Positions 18,809 through 29,500 of a stretch of 56,217 nt of DNA are shown piece by piece (position 1 is the stretch's first letter; every line of letters starts with the position of its first letter). The notes below the pieces were generated by a model. It was not told where the DNA came from, ran no database searches, and saw nothing but the letters and a program-made list of their open reading frames with translations. The position numbers and the translations under genes were made by a program. The stretch is from Paludibacteraceae bacterium (GTDB taxonomy: Bacteria > Bacteroidota > Bacteroidia > Bacteroidales > Paludibacteraceae): contig JAFVAX010000054.1 of assembly GCA_017480285.1 (NCBI GenBank), positions 1 to 56,217 of the forward strand, in the 5' to 3' direction.

Positions 18809-20032
18809 ATGACTGATTTTCAACAAAGAAAAGAGCAACTTCTGAGAGAACACGAACAGTTGCTCAACCGCCAGAATAATCGTTTACCGTCAGAAAACGG
18901 AATCTATTTCCGCTACGAACACCCTATTCTAACCGCTCGTCACATACCCCTCACATGGCGTTATGACTTCTCCGAAAAGAGCAACCCCTACTTGCAGGAG
19001 CGCATAATGATGAACGCTGTTATGAACTCCGGTGCCATACTTTTGGACGGCAGGTATTTGGTTGTTGCCCGTGTTGAGGGTGCCGACCGAAAATCGTTTT
19101 TTGCTGTAGCGGAAAGCCCAAACGGAGTTGATAATTTCCATTTCTGGGACGAGCCTATCACAATGCCTGACGGCGATAACCCACCGGCTACCAATGTGTA
19201 TGATATGCGCCTTACGAAACACGAGGATGGTTGGATATATGGCGTTTTCTGCGTTGAGCGACACGATGACACTCAGCCGTTCAACACTTCCGCCGCCGTT
19301 GCTGCCGCAGGTATTGCCCGCACCCGCGATTTGAAAACTTGGGAGCGTCTGCCCGACTTGAAATCGCTCTGCCAACAGCGTAATGTGGTACTTCACCCTG
19401 AGTTTGTGGACGGCAAATATGCCTTCTATACCCGTCCGCAAGATGGCTTTATAGAGACAGGCAAAGGTGGCGGCATTGGCTGGACACTTGTCCGCGACAT
19501 CACTCACGCCGAAGTGAGCAACGAGCGAATCATCAATGCACGATACTATCATACTATAATGGAAGTTAAAAACGGCGAAGGACCGGCACCAATAAAAACC
19601 AAAGACGGCTGGTTGCACCTCGCACATGGTGTGCGTAACACTGCCGACGGACTGCGCTATGTACTGTATCTGTATATGACATCGCTTGAGTACCCAACGG
19701 AGATTATTTACGAACCGGCAGGCTATTTCCTCGCCCCGCAAGGATGCGAGGAGTACATCGGCGATGTTATGAATGTGGCTTTCTCAAACGGATGGATTGT
19801 TGACAATTCACAATTTACAATTCACAATTCACAATCTGCAATTCACGATTCAGAGCGTGATACACGCAGGGTGCTTATTTATTATGCTACAGCCGATACC
19901 CGTATGCATGTGGCAGAATCAACCGTTGACCGCCTTGTGGACTATTGCAAGAACACTAAAAAAGACGGACTTACCACTTCTGCAAGCGTTGAAACAATCA
20001 AAGCGTTGATAAATAGAAATAAAGGATTATGA
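18809..20032 (+). CDS. GH130 4-O-beta-D-mannosyl-D-glucose phosphorylase
   Basis: This cytoplasmic enzyme (407 aa, no signal peptide) would phosphorolyse beta-1,4-mannosyl-glucose to mannose 1-phosphate and glucose. The five-bladed propeller pattern is clear, and the catalytic acid should be Asp132 in [20 protein letters not shown]. The context (epimerase and symporter downstream) matches the mannan pathway described in Bacteroides and Ruminococcus. Residues 332-349 ([18 protein letters not shown]) are an in-frame repeat insertion between two blade strands and do not look like family sequence. The final blade resumes at [20 protein letters not shown]. The stop overlaps the symporter start by four bases. 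Confidence 0.93.
   Translation: MTDFQQRKEQLLREHEQLLNRQNNRLPSENGIYFRYEHPILTARHIPLTWRYDFSEKSNPYLQERIMMNAVMNSGAILLDGRYLVVARVEGADRKSFFAVAESPNGVDNFHFWDEPITMPDGDNPPATNVYDMRLTKHEDGWIYGVFCVERHDDTQPFNTSAAVAAAGIARTRDLKTWERLPDLKSLCQQRNVVLHPEFVDGKYAFYTRPQDGFIETGKGGGIGWTLVRDITHAEVSNERIINARYYHTIMEVKNGEGPAPIKTKDGWLHLAHGVRNTADGLRYVLYLYMTSLEYPTEIIYEPAGYFLAPQGCEEYIGDVMNVAFSNGWIVDNSQFTIHNSQSAIHDSERDTRRVLIYYATADTRMHVAESTVDRLVDYCKNTKKDGLTTSASVETIKALINRNKGL
19802..19857. repeat. TTCACAATT repeat inserted in frame in the GH130 gene
   Basis: Near-identical 8-10 base units (ACAATTCACAATT, ACAATTTACAATT) repeat five to six times and encode an [14 protein letters not shown] peptide. A single unit (ACAATTTACAATTCA) also occurs at 21627-21640 in the epimerase gene, so this is a dispersed family. 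Confidence 0.8.
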
Positions 20033-21423
20033 AAAATCTTGTTCGCAAAATAGGCTATGGCTTTGGCGATATGTCCTCGTCAATGTTTTGGAAAGTCTTT
20101 TCCTACTATTTGCCGTTTTTCTATAGTAATATCTTCGGTTTAAGTCTCAAAGACGCCGGCATCATCTTGCTTGTAACTCGTATCTGGGATGCTGTTTCCG
20201 ACCCTATGATGGGTATTTTGGCTGACCGCACACATACCCGCTGGGGTAAATATCGGCCGTACCTCTTGTGGGTTGCACCGCTTTTCAGCATCTGTGGCAT
20301 ACTGCTTTTTACCACTCCCGACTGGACTTATGGCGCTAAACTCGTATGGGCGTATGTTACTTATATCCTCATGATGACCGTATATACAGGTATCAATGTA
20401 CCATACGGGGCAATGCTTGGCGTCATAACAGCCGACTCAAACGAGAAAACCGTCTATTCGTCGTTCCGTATGTTCTTTGCATACGGCGGATCGTTCTTGG
20501 CACTTTTCTTGTGGGAACCGCTCTGCAACACTTTTGGCGGCTACGACTCCACTCAAGGTTGGTTCTGGGCAATGGTAGTGATAGCAAGTGCTTGTTTCCT
20601 ATTGTTTATATGTTGCTTTCTTTTAACTAAAGAAGAATTGAAAACGGTCAGCACAGCAAGTGTAGGTAGCGATTTGAGTTCGCTACTGAAAAACAAGCCT
20701 TGGTGGTTGCTTATAGGTGCAGCACTGTGTTTCAATCTGTTTTGCACAGTTCGCGGTGCTACGGTGGCTTACTACTTTGCCGACATCATACCAGCCGATG
20801 CCCGCTTAACGCTTGGCAGTTGGAGTATTGTCTTCTATGCAGGTTTGTTTTTGGCTGTGGGAGAGATATGCAATATGTTAGGTGTAGCTATATGCGTGCC
20901 TATTGCCGGCAGATTCGGAAAGAAAACCACTTTCATTGCTGTTAATGCAAGTCTTTGCGTATTAAGTGTTTTATTCTTCTTTATTCCTGTTTCACAAGCA
21001 GGCTTTTGGCTTATGCTTTTAGCACAGGTTTTCATTTCCGTTCTAACAGGTATTATGTCGCCACTTGTATGGTCGATGTACGCTGATGTTAGCGACTATG
21101 CGGAATTGGAATATAAGACGGCATCAACAGGACTTATATTCTCATCGTCAAGCATGGCGCAGAAATTCGGGGGTGCAATAGGCGGTTCGGCAGCATTATG
21201 GCTCTTGGCTGCCTTTGGCTATGTTACAGACCCTGAGCTGCTTCAGTCCGAGCTTTTTGCAGGACAACCTGCAGAGGCACTTCTTTGCTTAAAAGGTCTA
21301 ATGTCGTTTATTCCGGCCATGGTAAGTGTTTTGGCAGTACTTGTGGTTAGTTTCTACCCGCTTACTACGAACAGAATGAAAGATATTTCCGACAAACTTA
21401 AAATCGCTCGTCAAAATGGATAA
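20029..21423 (+). CDS. GPH-family sugar:cation symporter (inner membrane)
   Basis: This 464-aa protein with about 12 membrane segments belongs to the glycoside-pentoside-hexuronide:cation symporters of the major facilitator superfamily. The signature [24 protein letters not shown] lies after the second helix, and the N-terminus ([15 protein letters not shown]) is typical. It would bring mannobiose or mannosyl-glucose into the cytoplasm for the epimerase and GH130. It overlaps GH130 by four bases and the epimerase by eight. The family is certain; the substrate is inferred from the neighbours. Confidence 0.93.
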   Translation: MKNLVRKIGYGFGDMSSSMFWKVFSYYLPFFYSNIFGLSLKDAGIILLVTRIWDAVSDPMMGILADRTHTRWGKYRPYLLWVAPLFSICGILLFTTPDWTYGAKLVWAYVTYILMMTVYTGINVPYGAMLGVITADSNEKTVYSSFRMFFAYGGSFLALFLWEPLCNTFGGYDSTQGWFWAMVVIASACFLLFICCFLLTKEELKTVSTASVGSDLSSLLKNKPWWLLIGAALCFNLFCTVRGATVAYYFADIIPADARLTLGSWSIVFYAGLFLAVGEICNMLGVAICVPIAGRFGKKTTFIAVNASLCVLSVLFFFIPVSQAGFWLMLLAQVFISVLTGIMSPLVWSMYADVSDYAELEYKTASTGLIFSSSSMAQKFGGAIGGSAALWLLAAFGYVTDPELLQSELFAGQPAEALLCLKGLMSFIPAMVSVLAVLVVSFYPLTTNRMKDISDKLKIARQNG

Positions 21424-22747
21424 AAAGGAATTAGTTAAATCTGCTCTTGAACTACTGACAAACAATATCTTACCATTTTGGCAAAAAAGTATGGTAGATA
21501 CCCAAAATGGCGGCTTCTATGGTCGCCGAGATGGCAATGGTATCTTACATCCTGACGCAGAAAAAGGTGCTGTCCTGAATGCTCGTATCCTTTGGGCCTT
21601 TTCCGCGGCATATAGAGTTCTGAAACAATTTACAATTCATCCTCATCCTGAACTTGTTTCAGGATCTCATTCCCTTTCAGACCCAGACCTTCGTCAGGGT
21701 GAGGATACTGACCCTGACCTTCGTCATAATCTAAATAACATCTTTGCCATTGCCACTCGTGCAAAAGATTATATCATTCAGCACTTCATTGACCGAGAGT
21801 ATGGTGGCGTTTATTGGTCGCTAACTGCCGACGGCAAGCCGCTTGACACAAAAAAACAAAGTTATGCTATCGGCTTTATGATTTATGGCTTGTCAGAGTA
21901 TGCTCGTGTAACCGGCGATGAAGAAGCCAAGCAAGCAGCAATCAACCTTTTCCACGATTTGGAAAACCACGCTTTTGACAAACAGAACAATGGTTATATC
22001 GAGGCTCTCACTCGCGAGTGGGAAACAATAGAAGATATGCGTCTGTCCGACAAAGATGAGAACGGCATATTCACTATGAACACCCATTTGCATATCATTG
22101 AGCCTTATACAAACTTATATCGTATCTGGAAAGACCCTCAACTCAAAAAGCAGATAATCAACCTGTTGAACATCTTTACGCAGAAACTCTATAACCCCAC
22201 GAACGGACATTTAGACCTTTTCTTCAACGAGCATTGGCAAGGCAAACGCAATATCCACAGTTACGGCCACGATATTGAGGCATCGTGGCTGCTCACTGAA
22301 ACACTCGAAGTTCTTCAAGATGAAGGGCTAACCAAAGCCACCCTACCCTATATTGAGCACATTTCCGAAGCCTCTGAAGAAGGTCTGCAAGCAGACGGCT
22401 CTATGATTCACGAGGCACATTTCCCCATTTCTGTCGATTCTAATAACCTGAATCAGCCATATATGGCTGATTCAATTGACTTCTCGCGCCAGTGGTGGGT
22501 TGAGTGTGAGGCTGTTATAGGATTTCTTTACAGATACAAACAGACAAAAAACGAAACCTTCTACCATAAGGCGGTGAAGGCTTATCTGTATATTCTTGAA
22601 AATCTTGTGGATAGAGAGAACAGTGAGTGGTATTGGGCAATTCTGCCTAACGGAGCAGTCGATAAAGAAAACGATAAAGCAGGGTTTTGGAAATGCCCGT
22701 ACCACAACTCACGTATGTGCCTTGAGATTCTTACACTCGATATCTAA
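21416..22747 (+). CDS. Cellobiose/mannobiose 2-epimerase (AGE family)
   Basis: This cytoplasmic (alpha/alpha)6-barrel enzyme (443 aa) would interconvert beta-1,4-mannobiose and mannosyl-glucose, which makes the substrate for GH130. Family marks are GGFYGRRDGNG near the N-terminus, the catalytic His in YGHDIEASWLL and CPYHNSRMCLEI at the end. Residues 72-104 (FTIHPHPELVSGSHSL...LRQGEDTDPDLRH) are repeat-derived and sit in the turn between two helices of the first hairpin (FSAAYRVLK and IFAIATRAKDYI), where family members normally have a few residues. Activity may survive because the insertion is in a loop. The gene closes the mannan locus, and its stop overlaps the stop of the convergent exonuclease gene. 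Confidence 0.92.
   Translation: MDKKELVKSALELLTNNILPFWQKSMVDTQNGGFYGRRDGNGILHPDAEKGAVLNARILWAFSAAYRVLKQFTIHPHPELVSGSHSLSDPDLRQGEDTDPDLRHNLNNIFAIATRAKDYIIQHFIDREYGGVYWSLTADGKPLDTKKQSYAIGFMIYGLSEYARVTGDEEAKQAAINLFHDLENHAFDKQNNGYIEALTREWETIEDMRLSDKDENGIFTMNTHLHIIEPYTNLYRIWKDPQLKKQIINLLNIFTQKLYNPTNGHLDLFFNEHWQGKRNIHSYGHDIEASWLLTETLEVLQDEGLTKATLPYIEHISEASEEGLQADGSMIHEAHFPISVDSNNLNQPYMADSIDFSRQWWVECEAVIGFLYRYKQTKNETFYHKAVKAYLYILENLVDRENSEWYWAILPNGAVDKENDKAGFWKCPYHNSRMCLEILTLDI
21627..21730. repeat. Composite palindromic repeat insertion inside the epimerase gene
   Basis: One TTCACAATT-type unit is followed by a CCTC hairpin unit (CCTCATCCTGAACTTGTTTC, arms ATCCTGAA and TTCAGGAT). Two more units with ACCTTCGTCA cores follow at about 21680-21730. 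The block is a multiple of three, has no stop in this frame and reads PELVSGS and LRQGED, peptides that come from the repeat itself. Confidence 0.85.
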
Positions 22748-23484
22748 TAATCTGCACTTTCAATATTTTCTATCGGTATAGTAGGTTTGTTCATTAGCGA
22801 GAGAAAAACTTGTGCTGTTGCTACCACATCTTTCTGACAATAGACGGAAATACGCTTATAATCTTTTTCCTGCCAAAAGACGCGACCGACTTCTGAGCCG
22901 TCAATATCGTCTTTTGGTGTGGGAATACCAAACACAGCGGTCAATAGTTTGAGTTTAGTAAACGACTTTACATCACCGAACTTCCACATATCCATAGTGT
23001 CCAAATGGTGTATATCCCATGGTTTTTTGCCCGCAACTTGTAGTGTTTCAGGCAGAGGGATATGAAGTATTGTTGCCCTGCGGCAGATATACGGGATATC
23101 AAATTCCTTGCTGTTATGACCACAAAGCACATGATTGGGCGACTGCACAAACCTGCCCAACATCTCAAAGAAGTCCATCAATATGGTGCGTTCGTCCGGA
23201 CCGAAATACGACTTCGTTTTGATATGCAATTCCTTATTTTTGTAAAAGCAGAAACCGACACTTATGCACACTATCCTGCCAAACTCTGCAAAGATAGCGC
23301 TCTCACCCCATAGGTCTTGCGCAGTTTTATCCTCGGCATAACGCTGAGGATTGCGCTGACGAAGAGTTTCTACCTTTTCAGCCCACAGAGCCTGCATCTC
23401 TTCACTCATATCTTCCATATTTTGGGCTTGAGGGGCAGTTTCAATGTCAAAGAAAATTATCTTATCAAGCGATTGAAGCGACAT
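22744..23484 (-). CDS. Predicted 3'-5' exonuclease, PolB-related DEDD family
   Basis: This 246-aa cytoplasmic protein has the three DEDD exonuclease motifs in order: Exo I FFDIETAP (Asp13, Glu15), Exo II CGHNSKEFDIPYI, and Exo III YCQKDVVATAQVF (YxxxD). It matches the stand-alone PolB-like 3'-5' exonucleases found in many Bacteroidota, which probably act in DNA repair or proofreading; the substrate is unknown. The gene is convergent with the epimerase gene, with the two stop codons overlapping by four bases (22744-22747). The upstream region is filled by repeats, and no promoter is visible in it. Confidence 0.88.
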   Translation of the reverse strand: MSLQSLDKIIFFDIETAPQAQNMEDMSEEMQALWAEKVETLRQRNPQRYAEDKTAQDLWGESAIFAEFGRIVCISVGFCFYKNKELHIKTKSYFGPDERTILMDFFEMLGRFVQSPNHVLCGHNSKEFDIPYICRRATILHIPLPETLQVAGKKPWDIHHLDTMDMWKFGDVKSFTKLKLLTAVFGIPTPKDDIDGSEVGRVFWQEKDYKRISVYCQKDVVATAQVFLSLMNKPTIPIENIESADY

Positions 23485-23488
23485 AACA

Positions 23489-23694
23489 AATTAAAATTCA
23501 AAGATTCAAAAATTCCAAAATTCAAAGATTCAAAAATTCCAAAATTAGTATCCTCACCCTGAACTTGTTTCAGGGTCTTACGCCTCTTTTCAGATCCAAA
23601 AACAAGTTCAGGGTGAGGATTAGAACCGCAATGCAATATCAACTATCTACTAAAATGCAATATAAATTAATAACTAATAACTAATAACTAATAA
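23489..23694. repeat. Repeat-filled gap: TTCAAAGATTCAAAAA tract, inverted hairpin pair, ACTAATA tract
   Basis: Three families lie end to end. At 23489-23548, units of ATTCAAAGATTCAAAAATTCC repeat twice. At 23552-23620, two CCTC hairpin units stand in inverted orientation (CCTCACCCTGAACTTGTTTC and AACAAGTTCAGGGTGAGG), so the pair could form one long hairpin. At about 23668-23694, TAACTAATAA repeats three to four times and runs into the stop of the next gene. Nothing else is seen in this gap. Confidence 0.8.
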
Positions 23695-25337
23695 ATATTA
23701 ACTAATATGCCGTTTGCGTCGTAAGTGTGGTTTTGATAGTCGATAAACACTTTGCCTTCTTTCAGATATTTTCGTGCATTGCTTATCTGCTCATCAGTCA
23801 GTTCAACAGGTGCAGCAGATACTGTGCCATCGCTGATAACAAAGTCTTTGACAATAACCGTTGTAGGCAGATAGTTCTCATTGCCGGGGTGATATGCCAC
23901 AACCGACACTTCACCCTCGTTCTCAGGCACTATAAGACCGTTCTCAATACTCAAAATACAACTTGTATAGGCATAGACGATGTCAAGACCTGACGACAGA
24001 GTTGCAGTGGATGCAACCGTTTCACCCACAACGAGGTTGCTTTGTTGCGCGTCCCAAACGATAGTCTGTGGTGCTTTCTGAATATGCAGTGCTACTGACG
24101 AACTGACAGAGTTATAGATATTTTCATTTTCAGGTGTGAAAAGCACGCTGAAAACATAATCGCCTGCCGGAAGGATGCTATTGGGGTCAATGTCTATGTA
24201 TGAAAAAGTACCTGCAACTTCGCCTATGGTATCTTCTAACTTTGCCTGCCCGACAGCTTGCCCATAGACAAGATTTTCAGCCTGAGGCGCAACAACGGGT
24301 GTGGCTTTATTGATTGTTATATCTTTTGAGATAGTGTTTTCAGCAGGCAGGAACTTATAGTTACCCTCTTGCGATGCGGTCAGTGTGATAGTGCCTGCTG
24401 CATAAATCTCAAGCACACCTTCTTTCACTACAGCAATACTTGGGTCTGAAGACTCATACCCAACTGCCAGACCCGATGATGCGTGGGCGGTCAGTTCCAC
24501 TTTGTCAGTAGTAAGACATTCTGTAAGAGTCTGACTCCAAGTAAGAGTCTGACTATATTTTTCTGTCGAACCGCTCACTTTTATTCTCGCTTCTCTGCCT
24601 TCACCGGAAACAACCACATAGCCCGTATGACTGCCTGCTTCTTGATGATTGTAGGAAACAGTTATTGTAGTTGATTGATTGATAAGATTCTTTTGACCGA
24701 CTGTTGTTGCTGACACACTAAAATGCGGGTCGGTAGTTTTGACAGTTGCTACTATGTTTGTCCAATTTATTGTTACGGTCTTAGTAGCGGGTGCGTCATC
24801 CACCATAGCGTTTCCGAAGGGCCATTCGTCGGTTGAGACAGCAAGGCTCTTAAGTTCGCTGACGCGTATGTTTCGGAAAGTGGCAGTAGAGCGACCTTTG
24901 GCGGCAAACTTCAGGAACCGTGTAGTTGTAGCAAGCGTGGCAGAATCAGCGGTGGCAGTAGAGATAATCGAAGTACCTTCCGAAGAGAACACCTGCGACC
25001 AGTTGTTATGGTCTTGCGACTGATAGACGCTTACCGTACCGTTTGTGCCACCACCAAGCCAAGAGATATATACTTTTTCGGCAACACCCGTCTGTGGTAA
25101 TGCCACTACACACTCGTCCTCAAAATCAGCCTCAAGCGGATTGATGATGATTTTACCAATAGACAGACCACCACCAATGCCTAATATACCGTTTGAGAAA
25201 CTTACATTGTCGGTTTTGGAAATGACGGTGAGAGCGTTTTGGAAATCGTTAGAGCCAAACTCAGTATCCCACTGAAGTTGAGCATTTACAGACACGAATG
25301 TTATTAAAAGAAGCAGTAGAGTTACAATCTTTTTCAT
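23688..25337 (-). CDS. Secreted beta-sandwich protein with Ig-like repeats
   Basis: I do not recognise a specific function. The protein (549 aa) has a signal peptide (MKKIVTLLLLLITFVSVNAQ) and residues 21-165 resembling a discoidin- or CBM-like sandwich. Next comes an Ig-like region (VTINWTNIVATVKTTDPHFSVS), then two MBG-type modules (VVAPQAENLVYGQAVGQAKLEDT, QTIVWDAQQSNLVVGETV). The end (KVFIDYQNHTYDANGILVNIY) may be a degenerate T9SS tail. I start it at 25337 because this gives a clean signal peptide and lies 33 bases after a good promoter; the in-frame ATG at 25400 is upstream of that promoter's -7 element. Confidence 0.8.
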   Translation of the reverse strand: MKKIVTLLLLLITFVSVNAQLQWDTEFGSNDFQNALTVISKTDNVSFSNGILGIGGGLSIGKIIINPLEADFEDECVVALPQTGVAEKVYISWLGGGTNGTVSVYQSQDHNNWSQVFSSEGTSIISTATADSATLATTTRFLKFAAKGRSTATFRNIRVSELKSLAVSTDEWPFGNAMVDDAPATKTVTINWTNIVATVKTTDPHFSVSATTVGQKNLINQSTTITVSYNHQEAGSHTGYVVVSGEGREARIKVSGSTEKYSQTLTWSQTLTECLTTDKVELTAHASSGLAVGYESSDPSIAVVKEGVLEIYAAGTITLTASQEGNYKFLPAENTISKDITINKATPVVAPQAENLVYGQAVGQAKLEDTIGEVAGTFSYIDIDPNSILPAGDYVFSVLFTPENENIYNSVSSSVALHIQKAPQTIVWDAQQSNLVVGETVASTATLSSGLDIVYAYTSCILSIENGLIVPENEGEVSVVAYHPGNENYLPTTVIVKDFVISDGTVSAAPVELTDEQISNARKYLKEGKVFIDYQNHTYDANGILVNIY

Positions 25338-25369
25338 ACCTTTTGTCAGATTTTTGTTATATTCAGGTG

Positions 25370-25401
25370 CAAATTTACAAAAATCTACGAAAATGCACAA
25401 A
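25370..25401 (-). promoter_or_regulatory. Bacteroidota promoter for the 25337 gene
   Basis: On the - strand, TTTG (25398-25401) is followed after exactly 20 bases by TAAATTTG (25370-25377), which is the Bacteroidota -33/-7 pattern. Confidence 0.82.
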
Positions 25402-25483
25402 TTTTTCTATAAATATCTTTCTGATCCATCGTTGTATTAGTTATATATTGGTTAATGTTTGTTATTGTTTCTAACAAAAGTAC

Positions 25484-26494
25484 TTAATCAAAACAAGTAA
25501 AACAGTTTGGTTTGTTTCTCTTAAACCCGAAAAGTGCGGTGAAACGAATACCGACGACCAAATCGTGCAGCATCGTTCCACCTGTATATCTGTTGTTTAA
25601 CAGCGATGGCATTTGTATGCTCTCAAGGTCATAATATCTGCCTTCATTAACTTCGAAAGGTGAGTCATACCCGTGCGTTGAATGAGCATTGATAGCCCCA
25701 AAATCGGCGAACAGAGCCAACCGCAACCGCCAATCTCTGAAAGAGGAGTTTGAATACCATACATTATCACTTGTCAGAAGGCTCCAGTCAAAACCCACTT
25801 CGACATGCGGATATACTTGAATCTTGCTTTTAAGCCTTGCAGGAGAGGTATCTTTATGGATACGGTCATTGACATAAAAGGCATGATTGTCCATATCTTC
25901 AAAAGGTGTTATATAACGGTCAAATGAACCTATACAGGTAGTAAGAGCCTCTGCGTGATAGGCATCCCAAACTTGAAAACTAAGGAAAGCACCGGCAAGA
26001 AAATAAAAGGCTTTCAGTCTGTCCCCGAACCGACCGCCTAAAAGCAACGGAGTGGTTACAGAAACATTCATTGCGTGATCGTTGCGGGCATCAAAATGGT
26101 AGGTATAATTAAACGGCGTTCCCTGTGTATCTACTGTTTTTATCGTCTCGTCGTAACGCGCCGACAAACGCATACGATAAAAACCCATATTAAGTCCTAC
26201 ACCTGCCTGAAACAAGAGTTTGTTATATACCAATTCGTAGCCGAAATCTATTTCCGTAGTAGCGGTATTGAAGCGTGAGAGATGCTTATAGTTGCCCAAT
26301 TGAAAAGCATACGCACCGAAGGCACTGACCCACAAATAATGGTCCATTCCGTATTTTCTTTTCCCATAACTCAAGCCGCGATGCGACATCTTGCGTGGTT
26401 TAACCTGTGGCTCAAGTTTAACTTCGGCCTCTGCAGGTAGCAGGGTGAGCAAAAGAAATAAAAGGAAAATATATGGTTTTATCTTTTGAAGCAT
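25484..26494 (-). CDS. Outer-membrane beta-barrel protein next to the giant adhesin
   Basis: This 336-aa protein has a signal peptide (1-23, ending AEAEV) and a run of amphipathic aromatic strands (YLWVSAFGAYAFQLGNY, LLFQAGVGLNMGFYRMRLSARY, FYFLAGAFLSFQVW, LRLALFADFGAIN, LVVGIRFTALFGF) typical of outer-membrane barrels. It starts 12 bases after the giant surface-protein gene, so the two are co-transcribed. By analogy with the SprB/SprF pairing in Flavobacterium, it may help export or hold the giant protein. That role is an inference; I cannot show it is a PorP/SprF homologue. The protein ends with an odd NCFTCFD tail. Confidence 0.75.
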   Translation of the reverse strand: MLQKIKPYIFLLFLLLTLLPAEAEVKLEPQVKPRKMSHRGLSYGKRKYGMDHYLWVSAFGAYAFQLGNYKHLSRFNTATTEIDFGYELVYNKLLFQAGVGLNMGFYRMRLSARYDETIKTVDTQGTPFNYTYHFDARNDHAMNVSVTTPLLLGGRFGDRLKAFYFLAGAFLSFQVWDAYHAEALTTCIGSFDRYITPFEDMDNHAFYVNDRIHKDTSPARLKSKIQVYPHVEVGFDWSLLTSDNVWYSNSSFRDWRLRLALFADFGAINAHSTHGYDSPFEVNEGRYYDLESIQMPSLLNNRYTGGTMLHDLVVGIRFTALFGFKRNKPNCFTCFD

Positions 26495-26506
26495 AGGTTT
26501 AATGTT

Positions 26507-29500
26507 TTATTTAGGAACTGACAATTTTACATATTTTCTATACCCGTCATTGGTTTGGAAAATCAGGAAATAATGCGCAGCGGCAGTTGGGATAGAGATT
26601 GTTTGACTCTCGTTCTTAATCAACTTACCTTCTTTCAGTATTCTACCTGTAGTTGATACCAACTGCCAATTAGCATCTTGATCGCTATGCATCGTACAAT
26701 ACGGGTCGTCTAATGCAATCTGTGTCGGTCGAACAACAATAGTTGCATGTTTATTAAGCGTATAGTCTTCTGTAAATTCAGGGTGCATCGGACAGGTCAT
26801 AAAGGTTTTGCCGTCGTCCACACGGGTAAGAGCAACGCTGTAATTATTTCCATTCTCCATTCCTAACTCAGGATAGATGTATATGTATGGTTTGGTTTCT
26901 CCGTATATGATATTCCCATTATGATACCATTGGTACGCTGAAAATTCATAACCGCCATTATATCTGTCGTTGAGCACTGCAATGACATCGTTCCAATGTT
27001 GCTCTGCCACCCACGAAGGATAACTTACCATAAACCTGACGGGACTGTAAGTTGCACTATCTCTAAGACATACACCATTGTGTAAGAACACTGTTGCATC
27101 ATAATAGTCAGGGCGTATATATACCGTTTTATCCCATGCGTGCTTGCGTACAGGTACGCTGATAACACCTTCAGTATCGATTATCTGATGGCTGAAATTC
27201 ACGAATCCTTGTTCTTGTGCTTCAGCACTGAACTTGACTGTAAACGAGATAGGCGATAGGCCTTCGTAGGTGTAGGTAAAGTTCATATATCCATCGTCAG
27301 CACAGAAAGGCTGCGGCAGAATAACCGCCTCTGTCGGTTTGACTTGCTTGAGCATAAGATGAACGCGGTGGTTGCAACCTTCTGAATTTATGGTGTCGTA
27401 GATGTAATGTCCGCCTTCGTAAAGAATCTGATTATAGAACCGATATGTCTCACCCATACAAATCATATCTTCTATTGTATCGGTTGTGGCTTTATGAACA
27501 ATAAGTTCAAGCGAACGGATAGTGTCGCACACTCCGTGACCATAAATAGTATCGAAGTAAATACCCGTCTGAGTTAAGTATCTGCCACGGAAGTTGTACG
27601 GCAATTCTGTATCGCACAAAACAACAGGACTATTCGGCATCGGTACAATCTCAGGCGGAGCGACATATAGATGCCAAACTATTACCGAGTCAATGCCCAA
27701 AGGCTGAGATATAAGTTTGTCAATAACGACTGTATCTGCTGTATATTCGTTACCCCTATATGTTATTATTGCACCTGAACAGATAGTATCGTACAGGTTG
27801 ATTTGACGAGCCAAATACAGGTGATAAATACTATCACAATTATTTGTCGTTGTGAATTCGACATCATACCGTCCGCCTTTGTCGAAGGTTCTGCCGTGAT
27901 ATTCATACACTTCACCCAAATCAATCGAACTCGTGTCGCTGAAATGATATATTGAATCAACTGAAACAATCATTATAACGACAGAATCACAGCCATACTT
28001 GTTTGGCTCAATCTTTTGTAACTGGTATGTGCCTACGGGTTTTTCAATAATACTTTGACCATCCCATTCATACGGAGAGCCATAGCATACATTATCGTAT
28101 AGGTATGTGGTGTCAGGCTTATGCAGATACAATGTATGTTCAACTACGGAGTCGCAACCAAAACGATTAAGTGTGTCTTTGTATCTTACAATGGTTGTGT
28201 CGAACAGATATGCAGTCAGGTCTAAATCATCAAAAATGGGGTCGATATTATTTGAGCAATAGGTATAAGAGAGTCGTGTTGTATCGGTATTGTCAACATA
28301 AAGATGCAAAGTATAAACGCTATCGCAACCATGTTTGGTTTGATATACCGCCTTAAAGATTGTGTCTTGATGGGTTTTTACTACATATACTTCATCGTAT
28401 GCCAAAGCAGGATAAACACCGCCGTAATGCTCGCCTAAAATAAGTTTGTTTTGCCAAACGAACATACTATTGTCGCACAACTTTACCTCTTCTGTTGGGA
28501 AACGATATGAATTGAATATAGTTAGATCCATCACACATATTGAATCACACTCAAATCTGCTATTTGGAATGGTGTCTGTCAGTATATACACACTATCACC
28601 ACGATAGGTTGAGATGTCTTTATATTGATGCCATTCATACAAGTCGCCACTACATATAGTATCAGTCTCTATTGGTGCATAATCGGGATGATGAACCGTT
28701 AATTGATATTCGGTAACGGAAAAACATCCATTAGTGAGTGGTACAGTATCGTGGAATATACCACTTCCTGTTCTCACTTTACCTTCAAGGGTATAGACAT
28801 TGTTCCAATCGCCATAACACCAATCTAACTTTTGCACATAAAATTCAGAAGGTTTAGTCCGAAGTACGAGTATGCAAATGGAGTCGCATTTATATTTGCT
28901 CGGCAGCGTATCGGCATAAAGTCCGTCAGTCTCAAGCCATTTGTCGTTCCACTTATACGGCATATCTGCAGTACATACTTCAATCGTTTCCCGCTCTAAA
29001 TACCGTTCTCCAACGATGAGGTGCATTATGTAGAGCGAGTCGTAGCCGGCTGTCGGAGGTGTCATACGAACAGTGTCAACGACTGTATGAGTAAGAGTAT
29101 CGCCATAGTAGAAGACAGTATCACCAATGCAGATAGTGTCGTAGTCGTGATGATGATAGTTGAGTTGAAGCCTATATACAGAGTCGCACCCAAACGAACT
29201 CACATGGTCTGTTTCATAGTAACCGCCCGATGAGTATATATTATCGTGATACTCAAATGGTTCGCCTATTTCAGCGGTTAGAGTATCTATTGGGAAGTAC
29301 TCGGTTGAATGAACAATAAGTTGAGCCACATAGCGAATTGAGTCGCAGCCATTATCATTAGTTAGGGTGTCGTACAAGAAATGTGTGCCTTTACGGTATG
29401 TACTTAAATCAATATAATGCCATACGGAGTCCGTACCCTCACATATCTCTATAGCATTTTCATACCGGGTAGTCGGACGGGTTACGCGAATCTCATATTC

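Noticed and set aside
18929..19741. Long - strand open frame (270 codons)
   Set aside because: It is antisense to the GH130 gene, whose protein is clearly recognisable; the antisense protein has no family features.
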